Assembly: GCA_900074885.1 (NCBI GenBank)
Contig: FJUW01000014.1
Location: 662,095-726,094, forward strand
Length of the DNA stretch: 64,000 nt
Direction: 5' to 3'
Source of the DNA: Rhynchosporium graminicola
Taxonomy: Eukaryota; Ascomycota; Leotiomycetes; Helotiales; Ploettnerulaceae
The position numbers and the translations under genes are program-made. Position 1 is the stretch's first letter. The number at the start of each line of letters is the position of its first letter. A model generated the notes under the pieces. It had not been told where the DNA came from. It made no database searches and worked only from the letters and a program-made list of their open reading frames with translations. Shown one piece after another: positions 24,813-35,925 of the stretch.

Positions 24813-25050
24813 TGTTAGAATAATTAGTATTTAGTATAGTATTATATAGTAACTTAATCGGGACTAGAGCTAGTATATAAGCCCGGATATTAAAGAATAT
24901 CCGGGATATATTATAGATAAATACTTATTGTAACTTAAGTAGTTAAGTCACTGAATAAAGTTAATAGTCTAACCTACTAGCGTCTAATTCCTCTGTGAAT
25001 ATTACCCCTGTCCCTACAGGTATACGAGAATAGGGATATTCCTTTTAATA
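24813..25050 (+). repeat. C1 3' LTR
   Basis: This is the 238-bp partner of 14540-14777. It follows the polypurine tract and ends TTTTAATA before the target duplication ATAAG. The inner (left) half is RIP-mutated; the outer half keeps GTCACTG and CTCTGTGAAT, which are changed in the 5' LTR. Confidence 0.92.
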
Positions 25051-26075
25051 ATAAGTAGTATTACGGAGTAAAGCGCGCTTAGCGGTCTCTTACTTTAGGT
25101 TAATCTAATTATCTAGGACGAGATACTAATATAATATAAATATTATTTTAAGGTAGTATATTACTTATTAGTCGATTTATAAAGCTCTACGGATAATGTT
25201 CTCTTTAGCGGTATACTTATAATACTTAGTAAAGACTTTACGCAGATACTTCCAGTTATACTATAGGGTTCGCGGGCTAATATCGTAATTACTTATATTC
25301 AAAAGTCATTTATCTAGCTCTAACTATATTATATTACTTTATAGATTAATATATAAGTCTAGGAAGGGGTTTATAATCCGGAATTCGTAGATTAGGTTAG
25401 TAATCTACCTTATGATCCGCGTAAAGAGCTTTTAGTTATAGTTCCGAACTATATTTATTAACTTATTAGCGTTTCCAGTTTTATCGACTCTATCTATTCG
25501 CTAGCTCTTCTTAGAGGGGCTACTATAAATCCGATTACCTTTACAGGTTACTATCTTTTATTAACTCTAAATATAACTATTATAGAGCTAAATAGAATAA
25601 TTCTTAGTTACTTTCCGGGCTAATTATAGACTTACTTAGCTATAGATATATACGTAACTAACGCAGATATTACTAAGATAAACTTTTATTAGTTTTTAGC
25701 TAAGACTCTTTAAAAAATCGATCTTCTCTCGCTATTACTCTTATACTTATACTTTAAACTCGGTTCGCTTATTCTTCTTTTATATAATCTTACGCTACTA
25801 GAAGGCTTTTATAACGGAATATAATTAGTAGTTATAAGCCTAAGAAAGTATTATATCGAGGCTCGGATCTTAAGTAGAGACTTTAATAGATAGTTATAAG
25901 TACTCTTACGGATTAAATTAATAAGAATAGATAATAAGCTTAGAATTACCTTTTAATAAAAGTAAATTCTAATCTATTTATACTTCGCTATAACTATTAA
26001 CAAGTCTTAAGGATAGTCGTTTCATATAGTAAAGCTAGACTTATAGACGCCTATATTTACCTATAGTTAGCTATA
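25051..26075 (+). pseudogene. Helitron helicase relic, piece 3 of 4 (C-terminal helicase motifs)
   Basis: The + frame shows the second half of a Pif1-like helicase. DEILI.YKYYF lies near 25,120 and ILSKDFTQILPVI near 25,230 (the GGDFRQILPV block of motif III). There is a run through SNLPYDP near 25,405, LNITIIELNRIIL near 25,570, and GSLILLLYNL near 25,770 (motif IV/V region). FAITINKS*G*SF near 25,985-26,020 corresponds to the VNKSQGQSF motif. The piece is cut at FTYSQL|Y by element S2, with CTATA duplicated (26071-26075 and 35538-35542). Confidence 0.88.
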
Positions 26076-26277
26076 TGTAACGACATAAGACTCAAGGCGG
26101 TATACAAGTAAGAATAAATAAGTAGGGAAGCTAAGAGCGATCTTATATAATCTAGTACGAAGGAAACAGAAAGATGCAGAGCTCTAAAGGAGTCTGCACC
26201 TTCTATATATATAAGGAGGGTATGCCTAAGGTACCGATACTAGCCCGTATCTGCTACGTATACTATACGCCGTTATA
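26076..26277 (-). repeat. S2 left LTR
   Basis: This 202-bp LTR begins TGTAACGACATAAGACTCAA and ends GCCGTTATA. The outer edge is RIP-spared and the inner end is mutated, as in S1. Confidence 0.9.
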
Positions 26278-26693
26278 TTACTCCCTTCTAAGATAAAAGC
26301 TCGCCCTCGAGCCTTAAAGAATCGAAGTAACTAAGGAAATAAAGTAAGTATAAAACGTAGTTAAATATTAAGATAACCTTCTAAATTTCTATTAAACCGA
26401 AACCGTAGATACTAATTTAGTACCGAGATTATCTCTTCTATAAAGGGAAACGTAATCTCCGGTAATATTACTACGATTAAAGAGAAATTGCGATTCTAAA
26501 GTAAGTTCCTAGATAGAGTTTACTAGTAATTATAATACCGAGTTTTACTAAATAGCGAGACTAAGCGAGTAATTAAAATATTTAAAAGTTACGAAAGAAA
26601 CGAAAGTCTAAATTAAATTCTAAAGAAGCTAAAAGATTAAGGAGAGTTAGATATCTTCGTTAAGTAGATATAGAAAGTATTAAATTAAAATTT

Positions 26694-27065
26694 CTAGTAG
26701 AGAGAGGTCGATTCTGCCGAGGGGAGCTAAATTATACCGGGGTATAAGGATTATAAGTCGAATTCCGATAATTTCCGCTAGGGTAATAAGCTACTTCGTC
26801 CTAGCATAAAAGTAAGGTTTTTCGCTATTAAAGCTACTTTCGAAAGGTTAAAGTCGGGTAAGAAAATAAAAGTTCTTTTCTAGTAGAAGGAGGTCGATTC
26901 TGCTGAGGGGGGCTAAATTATACCGGGGTACGAGGATTACGAGTCGAATTCCGATAATTTCCGCTAAGGTAATAAGCTATTTCGTCCTAGCCTAAAAGTA
27001 AGGTTTTTCGCTATTAGAGCTACTTTCGGAAGATTAAAGTCGAATAAGGGATTAATAAATATTAG
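26694..27065 (-). repeat. 186-bp tandem duplication inside S2
   Basis: CTAGTAGAGAGAGGTCGATT at 26694 recurs as CTAGTAGAAGGAGGTCGATT at 26880. Both are followed by the same CTG(C)CGAGGGG...CCGATAATTTCCGCTA sequence. Subtracting one unit makes the S2 interior (1,140 bp) equal in length to that of S1 (955 bp) to within a base. Confidence 0.8.
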
Positions 27066-27417
27066 AGCTTATAGGGAAGTTTTCACCTAAAATTCGTCTG
27101 CTGTTTTACTTCGTACGCACGAAGGAACGAGTTTCGAAGTATCCGAGAGTAACTTCGTAGTAATACTAGTGCTTCTAAGGCTAAATTACGTTAAAATTCC
27201 TAGCTATCCGAGAGATCTCTAGAATCTTAGCTCTTTTAAAAACCTAATTATTAAATTCATAATTAATAGTACTAACTATTTCTATATAATTCCGAAAATC
27301 TAAAGTAAGTAGAGATAACTCAGCGAAGAGCTCCCTAGTAGTCGTATATACGAATCGAGTTTTCTAAGTAAGATATTATTTAATATTATCCCCGGTAGTC
27401 TTAATCTTTCTATTTAA

Positions 27418-27553
27418 TATAACGATATAAGACTTAAGGTAGTATATAAGTAAGAATAAATAAGTAGGGAGGCTAAGAGCGATCTTATATAGTCTAGTAC
27501 GAAGGAAACAGAAAGATATAGAGCTCTAAAGGAGTCTGCACCTTCTATATATA
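27418..27553 (-). repeat. S2 right LTR, first part
   Basis: The first 136 bp of the S2 right LTR, starting TATAACGATATAAGACTTAA (RIP-mutated inner edge) and broken in the TATATATA stretch after CACCTTC. Its remainder is at 35467-35537. Confidence 0.85.
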
Positions 27554-27689
27554 TATAACGACATAAGACTCAAGGCGGTATACAAGCAAGAATAAACAAA
27601 TAGGGAGGCTAAGAGCGATCTTATATAGTCTAGTACGAAGGAAACAGAAAGATATAGAGCTCTAAAGGAGTCTGCACCTTCTATATATA
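27554..27689 (-). repeat. Extra 136-bp S-type LTR fragment
   Basis: A second copy of the first 136 bp of the S LTR lies directly after the first one and ends in the same CACCTTCTATATATA. Unlike 27418-27553 it is nearly free of RIP (CGACATAAGACTCAAGGCGG). Its first 90 bp almost match the start of the G1 LTR that follows at 27690. No matching 3' remainder exists on the far side of G1. Confidence 0.8.
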
Positions 27690-27957
27690 TATAACGACAT
27701 AAGACTCAAGGCGGTATACAAGCAAGAATAAACAAATAGGGAGGCTAAGAGCGATCTTATATAGTCTACTACGAAGGAAACAAAAAGATAAGGAAGGAAG
27801 AAGAAGAGAGATAGAGTATAAAGCACCTTATATATATATACCGGTACTAGTCCGATACTATACCAGGTCAGATACTAGTTCTACCGGGATACTTATAAAC
27901 TCGGGCCCTGTTATTTATCCTTCTTCTCATATGATATTCAGGTAAGCTATCGTCATA
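27690..27957 (-). repeat. G1 copy C left LTR (3' LTR)
   Basis: This 268-bp LTR begins TATAACGACATAAGACTCAA and ends ATCGTCATA. The adjoining CCCCTCCCCTAAG is the complement of the polypurine tract, which makes this the 3' LTR of a minus-oriented element. The outer edge is RIP-spared. Confidence 0.9.
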
Positions 27958-28099
27958 TTACCCCTCCCCTAAGAAGAGCTTAACCCTAAGCTCGGAAAGT
28001 TATAGTTTATACTAGAATTAGTCTTTATTATAACTATTTTCATCGATATTCGCGTAATAAGCGCTAGCCGCTCTTTAGTAGCAATAAGTTCTTTATCAG

Positions 28100-29415
28100 G
28101 TTCTAACTAGTTACGTCGCTATAATAATACTATATTAGTTATAGCTTCCAAATCGGGCGGTAAGTAGTATTTACTTTATCTATTTATAGTAGGAGTCGAG
28201 TTTAAGTAGAGCGTAGGGTATATAAAAGAAGGGGTTTATTAATATTAGAGCCTTTCCTTTTCAATCGCGATAACTACTTCAACTTATAAGTTTACTCTTC
28301 CTAGACTACGATATAGCTTCTAGAGTAGGTATTATTACTAACTACTATAGTAGTCTACTATAATCTTATATATTAATCGACCTAATTAACTCTTCTCTTA
28401 ATATAAGTAAGTTTCCTATCTTAGTTTTAAGGATAGTCCTTAAGTGCAGTATAATGGTTTCACGGATCTATAACGCTAACTCTTATAGTACTTTTACTAG
28501 TTCTTACTAGTACTCTTTCAGTAGCGTATTATATATATTACTTACGATATATTCGCGTTTTCCTTAAGATAAAGTATAATAATACTCCTGTTTTAGAACT
28601 CCTATACTTATTTAATAAGCTTAACTCTAAGCTTTATAAGTATTATTCGGCGTTAAAGAGCAGTTATAAGCATATAAGTTACTTAAACCTAAACGCAGTT
28701 ATATATACTAACGCGTTATAGTTACCTAACTATATTAATACGAAGTATACTATTCTATCCGGTTTACTTCCTAGTAGCGAAGCTAAGGACGCGGAGCTAA
28801 ATCGGGGTAGTATCGTAGCTACCTATAAGGCTATTAATCGGATCTATCGTCTCGCGAAATCTACTATTCCTACTACTACGTTAGAGATTACTACTATATA
28901 ATTAGCGAAGACTTAGGCTTTAAGGCGTTCTATAGAGAAAGTATTTAAAGAGTTAGAGTTTATTAAAGTAATAAGTTATGATCTTAAACCCTTAGATACT
29001 AGTATAATACTAATACGATATAGGATTTAGATCTTCTAATAGTCGATTCGGCGAAGTCTAAGTTAATAGTATAAACGATATTAAAGTAGACGAAAGAGTT
29101 AAATAGTATTATACGAGAATTTGCGAAGAAAGCTATATTTAAAGCTACGATATCTAATACTAAGGGAAAAAGGAATTTGCCTTCTAGTTCAGAGATAGCG
29201 TTAGATCTAGATACTCCCGGACTCTCTCTAAAGAAGAAAGCCCGTAAGATTAGCTATTATACTCAGTCTACTACTAGAGCTATATTAGCAGATTTAAGTA
29301 AGAAGTTAGATATAGTAATTCCAGTTCTAGATATTCCAGATTTACTAGAAGCTCCGGAGAACTTAGGGGAGAAAGCTAGTAAAGTAGAAGTAGTTAAAGA
29401 AGCAGAGTTTTAAAT
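28100..29415 (+). pseudogene. antisense accessory ORF relic of G1, with intact 78-codon stretch
   Basis: The frame is readable on the + strand between the LTR and the pol end, opposite to pol. The last part, 29177-29413, is open and encodes 78 residues from MPSSSEIALDLDTP to VVKEAEF. It contains a basic stretch (LKKKARK) and a hydrophobic LDIVIPVLDIPDLLEAP segment. The frame extends upstream (IREFAKKAIFKATI) but with RIP stops. The same protein relic is found in copies A and B. No family is recognised. The placement after integrase and the antisense orientation are the notable features. Confidence 0.6.
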
Positions 29416-29419
29416 ATAG

Positions 29420-32400
29420 CGTTATTATAGAGTATAATCAGAGGATTATCCTTAGTAATAAATTCTGATACTAGTAACTATAACGGCTTATTATCCTCTA
29501 AGTAACTATAGTTATCTATTCCGTCTTCCTAGGCCTTAATCTACTAATCTAGTCTACGCGGAAGTCTAGGTTTACTTAAGTTAATAGTATAGAAGTCTCT
29601 AAGCTTATATAGAGTACTTATTAGATCGGAAGCGTTATACTAAGTTAAGTCCGGGTTATAGCTTAGCTAACTAACCTAATACTTCAGATTACCTCTTAGA
29701 AGCTATATAGCGAGTATATCTTATAACTCTTACTCTTCTTAAGTAGTAATAACCTCCGGGGGTAAGTTTAGTAACTCTTAGCCTAGTAATAAGTCGTCCG
29801 GGTCCTTAAAGAGCAATTCGGAAGCGAATATATTATAAATAGAAGATCCCGGGAGTAAATCTAGCTTATAGAAGTATCCGATCTTAGCTAGGACCTAGTA
29901 TAATCCTGCCTAGAGACTAGATAGCTTCTTACTTAGCTAGTAATTCTTAAGATTCCTTATAGAGAGAAATACCTTATCTCTAACTTCCTAGTTAATACTA
30001 CGCCGTTTCGGGTCAGTTACGGCGCTTATCCTATACTAGATAGCTATTATATTAGCTTTTATAACCTCGATAGCGGATTTAGCACGTTTAGCTAGGGATT
30101 TAGTATTAGTATAGTTAAGCTTCTCTTACGGTATCGATCCGGTAAATTACTTCCAGTCCTAGCTATTCCGTAGTAGTATACTATATTTAAGGGTATATAG
30201 CGCTATACCGATAGAGTTATAAGGCAGGGTTACTTAGGCGCGGTCTATTATCAGTAGTAGTTCGCTTTAGTTACTCTAGTAGTAATTAACGAAAAGTCTA
30301 AAGTATTAGTTAATATACTAATTTATAATCTCTATTTATCTATCGTTTTACTAGTAGAAAGAGGTAAAGAGCTTAACTTTAACTCTAATTATATAGTAAA
30401 ACTCTTACTAGAAGGATAAGACTAACTAAGCTTCTTAGTCGGATATAATTAACTTAGAGGTATATCCGAAACGATATATTTATTAAATAAATAATATTAC
30501 TATCCCGCGGGTATTAATATTATAGTAGTATAATATCGATACGGAGTCCTTCCTTAAGCGGTCGATAAATACTAATATCTTATTAAATCCTTAGTTATCA
30601 GGCAGGAAGTCTTTAAAATCTATAGTTAAGTACTATATAAAGTAGCTAAGTACTAGTAATAAGTAGAGGAATCCTTACTATTTCGTTTACTTCAGATAAG
30701 AGTACTAATAGGAGCGGTAATTATAAGTATACTATTTTATATCCGATATAAGTCCTTTCTAGTAGTAACAAATAGAAATTATTTCGGTAGTCTTACGAGT
30801 ATTCGGATAAGCGGAGGAAACTTAATCGTAGACTTCGCTAATTAAATAAGTATATAGCAGAGTATAGCGTTATACGTATAGATAACTATTATAAAGTAGT
30901 AAACTATTATCAATAGTATAGCTATCTCCTAATATATTCCGTTTATTAGAGAATAATTCTCAGTTGAATTAGTATAGTTTCTCGATTAAATTAAAGGAGT
31001 TATATATAGGTTCCGGTAGCGTATTAGTCCCTAGCGATATTAGGTATATATAACTAATTTGATCGATATAATACTTAGCTAGTTCCGCGTTAATCCTAAG
31101 GTTTAAGTAATCTAGAGGTAATAAAACCTAAGATCTACTATCTTATTTCTATTATTCCTATATCCTTAGATCTTATTCCCTATAGCTAAAGATATTAGCT
31201 TTAGCGTTATTTTTACTAAGCGTATATATAATTTAAAAGTTGAATTCGGAAAGGAATTCTATCTATCTAGCTTACTAACTAGTTAGAACCTTAATAGTCA
31301 TAAAGTATTCTAAGGATCGATAGTCCGTATATACGCTAATATAGCGTTATAAAGATATAAGTTCCGGTTTCTATTTCCGGAAAGACTTAATAATAGCGTA
31401 TAGCTCCTTATCGTAGATCTCTTAGTTTAGTTCATATCTATTAAGAATATAAGAGTAGAATCTAATTAGATACTACTAGTTATCTTTATATAATTAGAAG
31501 ATAACTCTAGCTATTATACTATCGGAAGTATTAGTTTCTAGTTTAGTCTATAATTTAGGGTCGAAATAGTATAATTTCTATACCGATAGTAGCTATTAAT
31601 ATAAATCGTTAAAGGACTTCTTATAATTATTAGTGAAATTCTATAGTACTATAGGCCGAGTAAGTACTAAGAGAGGTTTAGCGATAAAGCCGAAATTCCG
31701 AATAAATTAATAGTAGAACCTATAGAATCCTAAGAAGGATTTTATAGCTATTACTATTTCGGGGTACTTCTAGTCTACTAATAGTACTACTTTCTCAGGA
31801 TCTGGCTCGATTCCGTTAGTAGTAAAAATATATCTAAGGTATTTAGTCCGAGTAATATAGAATTCACTTTTCTTAATATCTACCTAAAGTCCGGTATCTA
31901 TTAAGCGTTATAATACTAATTTAATATATTCCTCATATTCCTAAAGCGTTTCCGAGTATATAAGGATATTATCTAGGTAAGCTATATAGAAATTATCTAA
32001 GTAATCTAGTAGTATATTATTTATATATCGCTAATATATACTAAGTCTATTATAGAGCCCGAAAGGTAGTACTTTATATTTATAGGATCCGAAGCGGGTT
32101 CGGAAAGTAGTATACTCCTCGGATTCGGGGTCTATACGAATATAGTTAAATACTACTTAGATATCTAGTTTAGTAAAGATTACTATTTTAGATATATAAG
32201 TTAAGAGCTTATTAATCCTAAGTATTAGGTAGGAATCCTTTCGAGTGATCGTATTAAGCTTACGATAGTCGATATAGAAGCGTAATCCTCTGTCGGCTTT
32301 CTTAACGAATAGTATAAGTGATATAAAGGGACTTTAGCTAGATTCGATAAATCCCTTATCTAAGTTTTCTATAAAGTACTCCTTAGTTACTCGAAGTTTA

Positions 32401-34990
32401 TCTATAGATTACTAATATAAGGGCGAATATACGTTAGGTAATAGTTCTTCTAGAATAATTTTATAATTATATAAGCGATATAGCGGAAGAATATTAGAAT
32501 CCCGCTTAGAAAAGGCTTCCTTAAAGGTATAATACTATTCTAGTAGCTTTTTAGCTACGAGTCGTTCGGTATCAGGATCCTTAGGAGACTTACTATTTAG
32601 ATAGTCTTATAAGAGGCAGTCTATCTTATAGATACTAATAAAAAATAATTCGGAACCTTTACGTTTTATATTAAAGTAAAAAGCTATAATACTAATTTAG
32701 TAAATCGGAACTAGTTTCTAGATCCTCGGAGGTTAAGAGGAGTACTTATAGTAAGGTTTCAGCGCAGGTACCTTTCTCGATGAATTTAGAGCGGAAAAGG
32801 ATTCGGATTCCTTAGCGATAAGCGGAAATAAGTTAAAGAGTAAGGACGATATATTAATATACTATATCGCTACTATTTAGTATAATCGGCGTTAGTCTAG
32901 CTAGTTTATAGCTAAGTCCCGCGTGTCGGTATCGATTTAGTAAGATCGATTAATATTAAGTTTATAAGGCAGTAGAGTTATAATTATCTCCTTATTATAT
33001 TAGAGAGTAGCTAGATAGCGTTCCGACTATAGTAGCTTATAGTAGAGCGTATCTAGCTTAACCTGAAATCGTTATATCTATTTAATACTAATAATTATAT
33101 CTTATTATCCTAAATCGAGGAGAATAAAAAGGTAATTATAAATACGCTTACTATTAATAGAAAAGTATAAATATATAAAATAGGTAATATAGGTTCTAAT
33201 AGACTATTAGAAACTATATATTAGAATAGAATAAAGCAGTAGCTCGATTTTAATACTAAAGGCCCCCGATAGTCGTCTAGTAAGAGTAAGATTAATAAAT
33301 AGATAACTATTCGCTTCAGTATCGATTAGGCTATTTATAAAGACTCCTAGCTTATTTATACTAATTATAGTCGGGTATATAAATTACTTACTTCCTATTA
33401 GAGAGTTAAAGTCTAGATTAGAGAGATTATACTTATGTAAACCTAGGAAGGAGTTTTTACCTAGGCCTTATTATTTCCCTCTAGTATTAGTCTAGATTCG
33501 GAGGGTATATCTTCTACTACTTCTTTAGTTACTTAATCCTCTTCCGGAAATTTATCGATTAATTAAACTTTAGGCAAGTTAGGGTAATCTAGCTTAATAT
33601 AACCGAGCTATCTATAACTATAATACCTAGGGGGTTCTCTAGTTAAGGTAATAAGGCGTTTTAGCGCGAAGGGAGTACTAGATCGTACCGAGGTAGAGGT
33701 ATATACGTATAATACAAGAGTAGTTTATCGAGGAGCTAAGCTTAAGGACTAGTAAGAAGTAGAACTAGTAGTAGTCGCAGTAGTAACAGTAAGCTTATAG
33801 TACTATACCTAGGCAGTAGCTTTCTCAGGATAAGTGCGTTCTAAGTTATAGCGATACTTAGTATTAAAAGAAAGTAAGGATCTAACTATAGAAGCGTAAT
33901 CCTTATTCTACGTTAGTTTAATAATAAGAGTTAAAGCGTATAAGGATAGTATAATCTTATCCTATATATAGAAGAACTACTCCTTCTTTTTAACTTTACT
34001 TTAGATAATAGCGCTTTAAAATCAATTACGAAACTCAGCGAAAGTCTCGCGTATATAATCAAGTTATTATATTTCTAAGTAGTAGAAAGCGTTATAATAG
34101 TTATCTTCCTCTAAACTAATAAGAAAGTTCTCCTCTAATAAGGAGATTATTTTATCGCTAGTTTTAAACTTATTAGTAAGGTACTAAGGCGTAAGATACT
34201 CCTTAGCTAATCTAGTAACTAGCCTCTATATAAGAACGCGCCGGGAGAAGTTCGTAGGGTAGTAGTTAGCGTTTATAGCTAGCTAGTCTCGTATCGATAC
34301 TCTGTATTAGAGGAAGGTAGAGTCCGATCTATTATCTAAGGGCAGGATCTTCTTAGTAAGATAAGACTTCCTAGGGCGTGACTCTACTGATTCGGCGCCG
34401 GGAGAGGGAGATAGTTTATTAGGAATAATATCCTCTCTCTTAATACTAAATATCGGAATAGAGTTTATTAGGTTATTAAACTCCGCTATACGTAGAGATT
34501 ATAGTATTAGTTCTAGTAGGAGAGTCGAAGATAAGCAAGGGACCCCTATAAGGAACTTATCTTATACGGAGATTAGTTTATCTATAGTATCTTCTAGAGA
34601 GTTATTCTTTTCCTTCTAGTCCGCTAATCGTTATAAGAGGGAATAGATCAGGTTCGAGTCACTTATAGTAGTAGGAGTACTTAGCGATTATACTCCTAGT
34701 GAATTTCGCTTTTGTTTTTCTTTCTCTCTTAGTTAGTACTTCCTTAATAAGGTATTAATATTCTCTAGAGCAAGAGATATTTAGAGTAAGGAAGAGTATA
34801 ATAGATTAGGTTCGGAGGTAGAGCGGGAGGGATCGCGTCGAGTTCCCTTAGAACTAGAGAGGTCTCTAGTTTATTAGTTAAGAGCTATAATAGTAGCTTA
34901 AAAAGGAGTATATTAGGGCTATTTCGGCGGCGATATATAAAGGTTAAAGTTCCGGGGTATTTATTATACTTTCTTTAAAATCTATCTATA
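29420..34990 (-). pseudogene. G1 copy C gag-pol relic
   Basis: Landmarks on the minus strand, read through RIP stops: gag up to about 33.6 kb, with a decayed CCHC knuckle at about 33,564-33,630 (PRYYSYR.LGYIKLDYPNLP). RT catalytic block near 31,912-31,985 (DDILIYSETL.EYEEYIK, then GL.VDIKKSEFY). RNase H near 31,380-31,420 (IYDKELYAIIKSF). Integrase at about 30.0-31.0 kb. Chromodomain at about 29.59-29.75 kb (NPDLT.YNASDLI). The organisation is that of a chromovirus. Frequent stops show that it cannot be translated. Confidence 0.88.
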
Positions 34991-35198
34991 ATTCCTTTAT
35001 ACTAAGGGAGTTATTAAAGGAGCGTTAGCGAAGACCTTCTCTATTATATTATTTGCGATAAGCTAAATCAAACCCTAATTTATAGTTATCTGAGAGATCT
35101 CTAGTATCTCGGCTATATATAAGTAGTTATCGAATAACTAACTTAATAGTAAGATATTATAGTAAGCTATCTCCGGCTATCTTAATCTTTTTATTTAA

Positions 35199-35466
35199 TA
35201 TAAAAATATAAGACTTAAAGAAGTATATAAGTAAGAATAAAAAAGTAAAAAAGCTAAGAGCGATCTTATATAGTCTACTACGAAGGAAATAAAAAGATAA
35301 GGAAAGAAGAAGAAGAGAGATAGAGTATAAAGCACCTTATATATATATACCGGTACTAGTCCGATATTATACCGAGTCGGATACTAGTTCTGCCGGGATA
35401 CCTATGAACTCGGGCCCTGTTATCTATCCTTCTTCTCATGTGATATTCAGGTGAGCTGTCGTTATA
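35199..35466 (-). repeat. G1 copy C right LTR (5' LTR)
   Basis: This is the 268-bp partner of 27690-27957. The inner edge is heavily mutated (TATAAAAATATAAGACTTAA), and the outer edge keeps CTCATGTGATATTCAGGTGA. The adjoining TTAAATAAAAAGATTAAG, read on the minus strand, is the primer-binding flank. It is shared with S1 and S2. Confidence 0.9.
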
Positions 35467-35537
35467 ATATATAAGGAGAGTATGCCTAAGGCACCGATAC
35501 TGGCCCGTATCTGCCACGTATACTATGCGCCGTCATA
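35467..35537 (-). repeat. S2 right LTR, last part
   Basis: The remaining 3' part of the S2 LTR after the G1 insertion, ending GCGCCGTCATA before the CTATA target duplication. It keeps GGCACCGATACTGGCCCG, which is mutated in the left LTR. Confidence 0.88.
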
Positions 35538-35660
35538 CTATATATTAGTCTTTCACGAATATTAAAAGTTAAAAGATTAAGTATATTATTACTTATAGAA
35601 AATTAATATTAGACTACGAATATTATATTTCTAGAGGTATTACTTAATCTTTATTAATAT
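35538..35660 (+). pseudogene. Helitron helicase relic, piece 4 of 4 (C-terminus)
   Basis: After the CTATA duplication the frame resumes from piece 3 as Y-ISLSRILKVKRLSILLLIEN (about 35,541-35,605). This corresponds to the conserved YVALSR motif VI and the C-terminal tail of Pif1-like Helitron helicases. The helicase frame ends here. Reassembled, the four pieces cover about 2.3 kb of host Helitron coding sequence within the window. Confidence 0.87.
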
Positions 35661-35925
35661 TAGTTTAGTTAAGAATAATTTATAAGTCTATAGATATACT
35701 ATATAAGTCTCTTAATTACGAAAAGTTTAATAAAATCTAAAAGAAGTTAAAGATAAAGCAGAACGCGGTTTCTATTTAATATTAACTCCTATAGGAGACT
35801 TATAATAGGATTTTCAGCTCCGAAATTTAACTTATACCCCTATAGGGAACCCTTAATAGGATTTATAGCTTAATTAAGCTCTTACTCTCCTCTTTCTTAT
35901 ACTCTACTTTTTCCTCTAAATCGGC

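Larger units (their letters stand above)
14540..25050 (+). mobile_element. Ty1/copia element C1, nested in Helitron and itself interrupted
   Basis: A copia retrotransposon bounded by 238-bp LTRs and the perfect target duplication ATAAG (14535-14539 and 25051-25055). The span is 10,511 bp including the 4,495-bp insertion L3; without L3 and one copy of its duplication the element is about 6.0 kb. The coding strand is +, in the order gag, protease, integrase, RT, RNase H. A primer-binding-site-like stretch (GGTTATAAGCCCCGG, 14778) follows the left LTR, and a polypurine tract (TCTAAGGGGGAG, 24801-24812) precedes the right LTR. It is RIP-inactivated. Confidence 0.93.
27690..35466 (-). mobile_element. 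Ty3/gypsy chromovirus G1, copy C, complete
   Basis: A 7,777-bp element with 268-bp LTRs, oriented minus and inserted in the TATA-rich part of the S2 right LTR with duplication ATATA (27685-27689 and 35467-35471). On the minus strand the order is gag with a CCHC knuckle, protease, RT, RNase H, integrase and chromodomain, then an accessory frame on the opposite (+) strand before the LTR. It is the full-length reference for copies A and B at the left end. It is RIP-inactivated. Confidence 0.93.
26076..35537 (-). mobile_element. Short non-autonomous LTR element S2, interrupted by G1 copy C
   Basis: A second member of the S family inserted in the Helitron with target duplication CTATA (26071-26075 and 35538-35542). 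The left LTR is 26076-26277. The interior, 26278-27417, is related to that of S1 but longer by a 186-bp internal tandem duplication. The right LTR is split: its first 136 bp are 27418-27553 and its last part is 35467-35537. Between them lie an extra partial LTR and the complete G1 copy C. Without the inserts it would be about 1.5 kb. Confidence 0.88.
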
